From contig NZ_NPKI01000008.1 of NCBI RefSeq assembly GCF_002284565.1, positions 62,001 through 126,000 on the forward strand: 64,000 nt of DNA, written 5' to 3'. This DNA is from Mesorhizobium mediterraneum. GTDB taxonomy: Bacteria; Pseudomonadota; Alphaproteobacteria; Rhizobiales; Rhizobiaceae. How positions within the stretch are numbered: position 1 is the first letter of the stretch; each line of letters opens with the position of its first letter. Made by a program: the position numbers and the translations under genes. Shown here one piece after another: positions 62,763 through 64,000 of this stretch. The notes beneath the pieces were generated by a model. The model ran no database searches. It was given only the letters and a program-made list of their open reading frames with translations, and was not told the DNA's origin.

Positions 62763-63398
62763 TCAGCGCGTTATGATGGTCGAAGCGCGCCGGACCTCCC
62801 AGCCCTCCCGTTCCAGCTCCGGCACGCTGTGGTTCTCGCAGGGGTAGCCGACGCAGAAGTAGCCGATCAGCGTCCACTCGGGCGGCGCGTCGAGGATCGT
62901 CGCCATCTCGGCCGGATCGAGGATCGAGACCCATCCCATGCCTATTCCTTCGGCGCGCGCCGCCAGCCAAAAGGTATGGATCGCCATCACCGCCGAATAC
63001 TCGATGGTCGCGGGCATGGTCAGGCGGCCGAGGCCATGCCCCTGTTCTGTCGCGCGATCGGCGAAAACCGCGAATTGACAAGGCGCCTCGTTCAGCCCGG
63101 CGAGCTTCAGGCGCGCATAGAGCGCGGCGCGTTCGCCGCCGAACAATGCGAGCGCCTCCGCATTGCAGTGCTCAAAGCAGGCCCTGACGGCGGCACGGCA
63201 TTCCGCACTCTCGACCATGACGAAACGCCAGGGCTGGCTCAGCCCGACCGAGGGCGCAATGCTGGCAACATCAAGCAGCCGCTCCAGCGCGCCTTCGGGA
63301 AGCGGCGTTGGCTTGAATCGCCTGACGTCCCGCCGCCACCGGAAGAGGTCGACCAGCTGGGCGCGAAAATCTTCCGGGAATTGCGGGCCTGACGTCAT
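62763..63398 (-). CDS. bluB: 5,6-dimethylbenzimidazole synthase
   Basis: BluB cleaves reduced flavin mononucleotide to form 5,6-dimethylbenzimidazole, the lower ligand of vitamin B12; rhizobia need it for symbiosis. The 211-residue nitroreductase-fold protein has 'RRDVRRFKPTPLPEG', 'SIAPSVGLSQPWRFVMVES' (shown in part) and 'ILDPAEMATILDAPPEWTLIGYFCVG'-type C-terminal core. No cobalamin riboswitch was recognised upstream; instead an 8-bp tandem array fills the gap to the next gene. Confidence 0.92.
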   Translation of the reverse strand: MTSGPQFPEDFRAQLVDLFRWRRDVRRFKPTPLPEGALERLLDVASIAPSVGLSQPWRFVMVESAECRAAVRACFEHCNAEALALFGGERAALYARLKLAGLNEAPCQFAVFADRATEQGHGLGRLTMPATIEYSAVMAIHTFWLAARAEGIGMGWVSILDPAEMATILDAPPEWTLIGYFCVGYPCENHSVPELEREGWEVRRASTIITR

Positions 63399-63422
63399 GG
63401 TGTCGTGTTGCCTTTGGGAGGG

Positions 63423-63598
63423 AGTAGGGGAATAGGGCAGTAGGGGAGTAGGGGAATAGGGCAGTAAGGCAGTAAGGCAGTAAGGCAGTAAGGCAGTAAG
63501 GCAGTAAGGTAGTAAGGTAGTAAGGTAGTAAGGGAAGTCACGGCGACGCGCATACCTACTGCCCTACTGCCCTACTCCCCTATTCCCGTATTCCCCTA
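63423..63598. repeat. 8-bp-period tandem array with an inverted partner
   Basis: Fourteen 8-bp units fill 63423-63534: five of AGTAGGGG/AATAGGGC type, then five AGTAAGGC, three AGTAAGGT and one AGTAAGGG. After 19 bp, 63554-63598 carries about five units of the complementary type (CCTACTGC, CCTACTCC, CCTATTCC). The two parts can pair into a long imperfect stem. The inverted arm includes the stop codon of the GST gene. It lies just upstream of bluB. Confidence 0.9.
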
Positions 63599-64000
63599 TA
63601 CAGCCGCCGCCACCTTGCGGCCGAGGCCGTCATGCAGATCGAGGCAGCGCTCTAGCCACTGCGCCACCGCATCGCTGTCGTCGAGCAACCGGTAGGGCGA
63701 GGCGATGCGCGCCCATTGCAGCGCGCCGAAGACGATGTAGTCGGCAAACAGCGGTGATTGGCCGCCGATGAACGGCTGATAGGCGAGCGTCGAGCGCAAC
63801 GGCTCCAGCGAGGCGCGGAAGGCGTCTAGGCCGGTGTCTCGCGCCGCCATCACCTCTTCCAGCCTCTTGCCGAAGCGCTGCTCGCGGCTCTGGCGGAAAT
63901 AGGCGGCGTTCGCCTCGTCCTGCATGGCGTGGAGGTCCATGATCGCCGCAGTGGTGACATAGGGGTGGATGGTCAGTTGCGACCAGCGTTCGATGAACCG
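63596..64000 (-). CDS. Glutathione S-transferase family protein, C-terminal part (partial)
   Basis: The frame is open to the right edge, so at least 134 C-terminal residues are seen and the N-terminal thioredoxin-like domain is missing. The visible part has the GST C-terminal domain pattern 'PFIGGQSPLFADYIVFGALQWA' (shown in part; the Asp is the conserved N-capping residue of helix 6), then a short 'GLGRKVAAAV' tail. The stop TAG 63596-63598 lies in the inverted arm of the 8-bp repeat array. The substrate is unknown. Confidence 0.75.
   Translation of the reverse strand, partial: RFIERWSQLTIHPYVTTAAIMDLHAMQDEANAAYFRQSREQRFGKRLEEVMAARDTGLDAFRASLEPLRSTLAYQPFIGGQSPLFADYIVFGALQWARIASPYRLLDDSDAVAQWLERCLDLHDGLGRKVAAAV

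Noticed and set aside
62763..63595. Cobalamin riboswitch upstream of bluB
   Set aside because: The leader is filled by the 8-bp repeat array, and no B12-box-like sequence was seen.
63423..63598. Possible CRISPR array
   Set aside because: The period is 8 bp with no spacers of unique sequence and no cas genes nearby; it is a simple tandem repeat.

Overview
The window looks like chromosomal DNA of a Rhizobiales alphaproteobacterium, most probably Mesorhizobium or a close relative. The reasons are high GC content, the conserved neighbourhoods dnaB/radA/cvpA/purF, rpsF-rpsR-rplI, lptF-lptG-lptD-surA-pdxA-rsmA, pepA-holC and uvrC-pgsA-moaD-moaE, and palindromic intergenic repeats of the kind scattered through rhizobial genomes. 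The genus is an inference from pattern; no search was run. No tRNA, rRNA, CRISPR array, insertion sequence or prophage was recognised.

Layout. 1-4.3 kb: end of a LysR regulator, an EamA exporter, an OsmC-like protein, two small or secreted proteins and an SDR. 4.3-10 kb: purF, cvpA, radA and dnaB on the minus strand, with two copies of a 44-47 bp-armed palindromic element. 10-14.5 kb: an Rsm22-type protein, a YnfA membrane protein, a cyclopropane-fatty-acid synthase and the rpsF-rpsR-rplI ribosomal cluster. 14.7-22.8 kb: an LtaS-like phosphoglycerol transferase, then fabD-fabG and acpP-fabF. These two fatty-acid pairs are separated by about 2.5 kb of small exported proteins: an MVL-type lectin, a lipoprotein and a frameshifted DUF3011-type gene. 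22.9-33.7 kb: mltG, yicC and gmk on the plus strand, then the LPS-export and outer-membrane-biogenesis block on the minus strand.

34-49.5 kb: a flavin monooxygenase, pepA-holC, a haloacid dehalogenase, a SLC13-type transporter with glycerate kinase, and a six-gene operon. That operon has a FadR-type regulator, a trans-sulfuration-type PLP enzyme and a complete sugar-type ABC importer. rlmJ follows. 49.5-58.5 kb: small exported and regulatory proteins, a histone-H1-like Lys/Ala/Pro protein, a GST, an Omp25-like porin, a pteridine-reductase-like SDR coupled to uvrC, then pgsA, moaD and moaE. 58.5-64 kb: a four-gene bufferin-type (copper-binding RiPP) operon with a candidate ECF promoter, a YbaY-META protein, ndk, bluB, an 8-bp-period tandem array with an inverted partner, and a partial GST.

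The most interesting items are the bufferin operon with its GTAACA-N16-CGAACT promoter, the PLP enzyme/ABC importer operon, and the accessory island splitting the fab genes with a repairable +1 frameshift. Also notable are a 17-nt duplication that turned the lptF-lptG junction into a five-codon relay cistron, the arm-homogenised palindromic elements, and an Rsm22 protein carrying the four-cysteine Fe-S ligand pattern.
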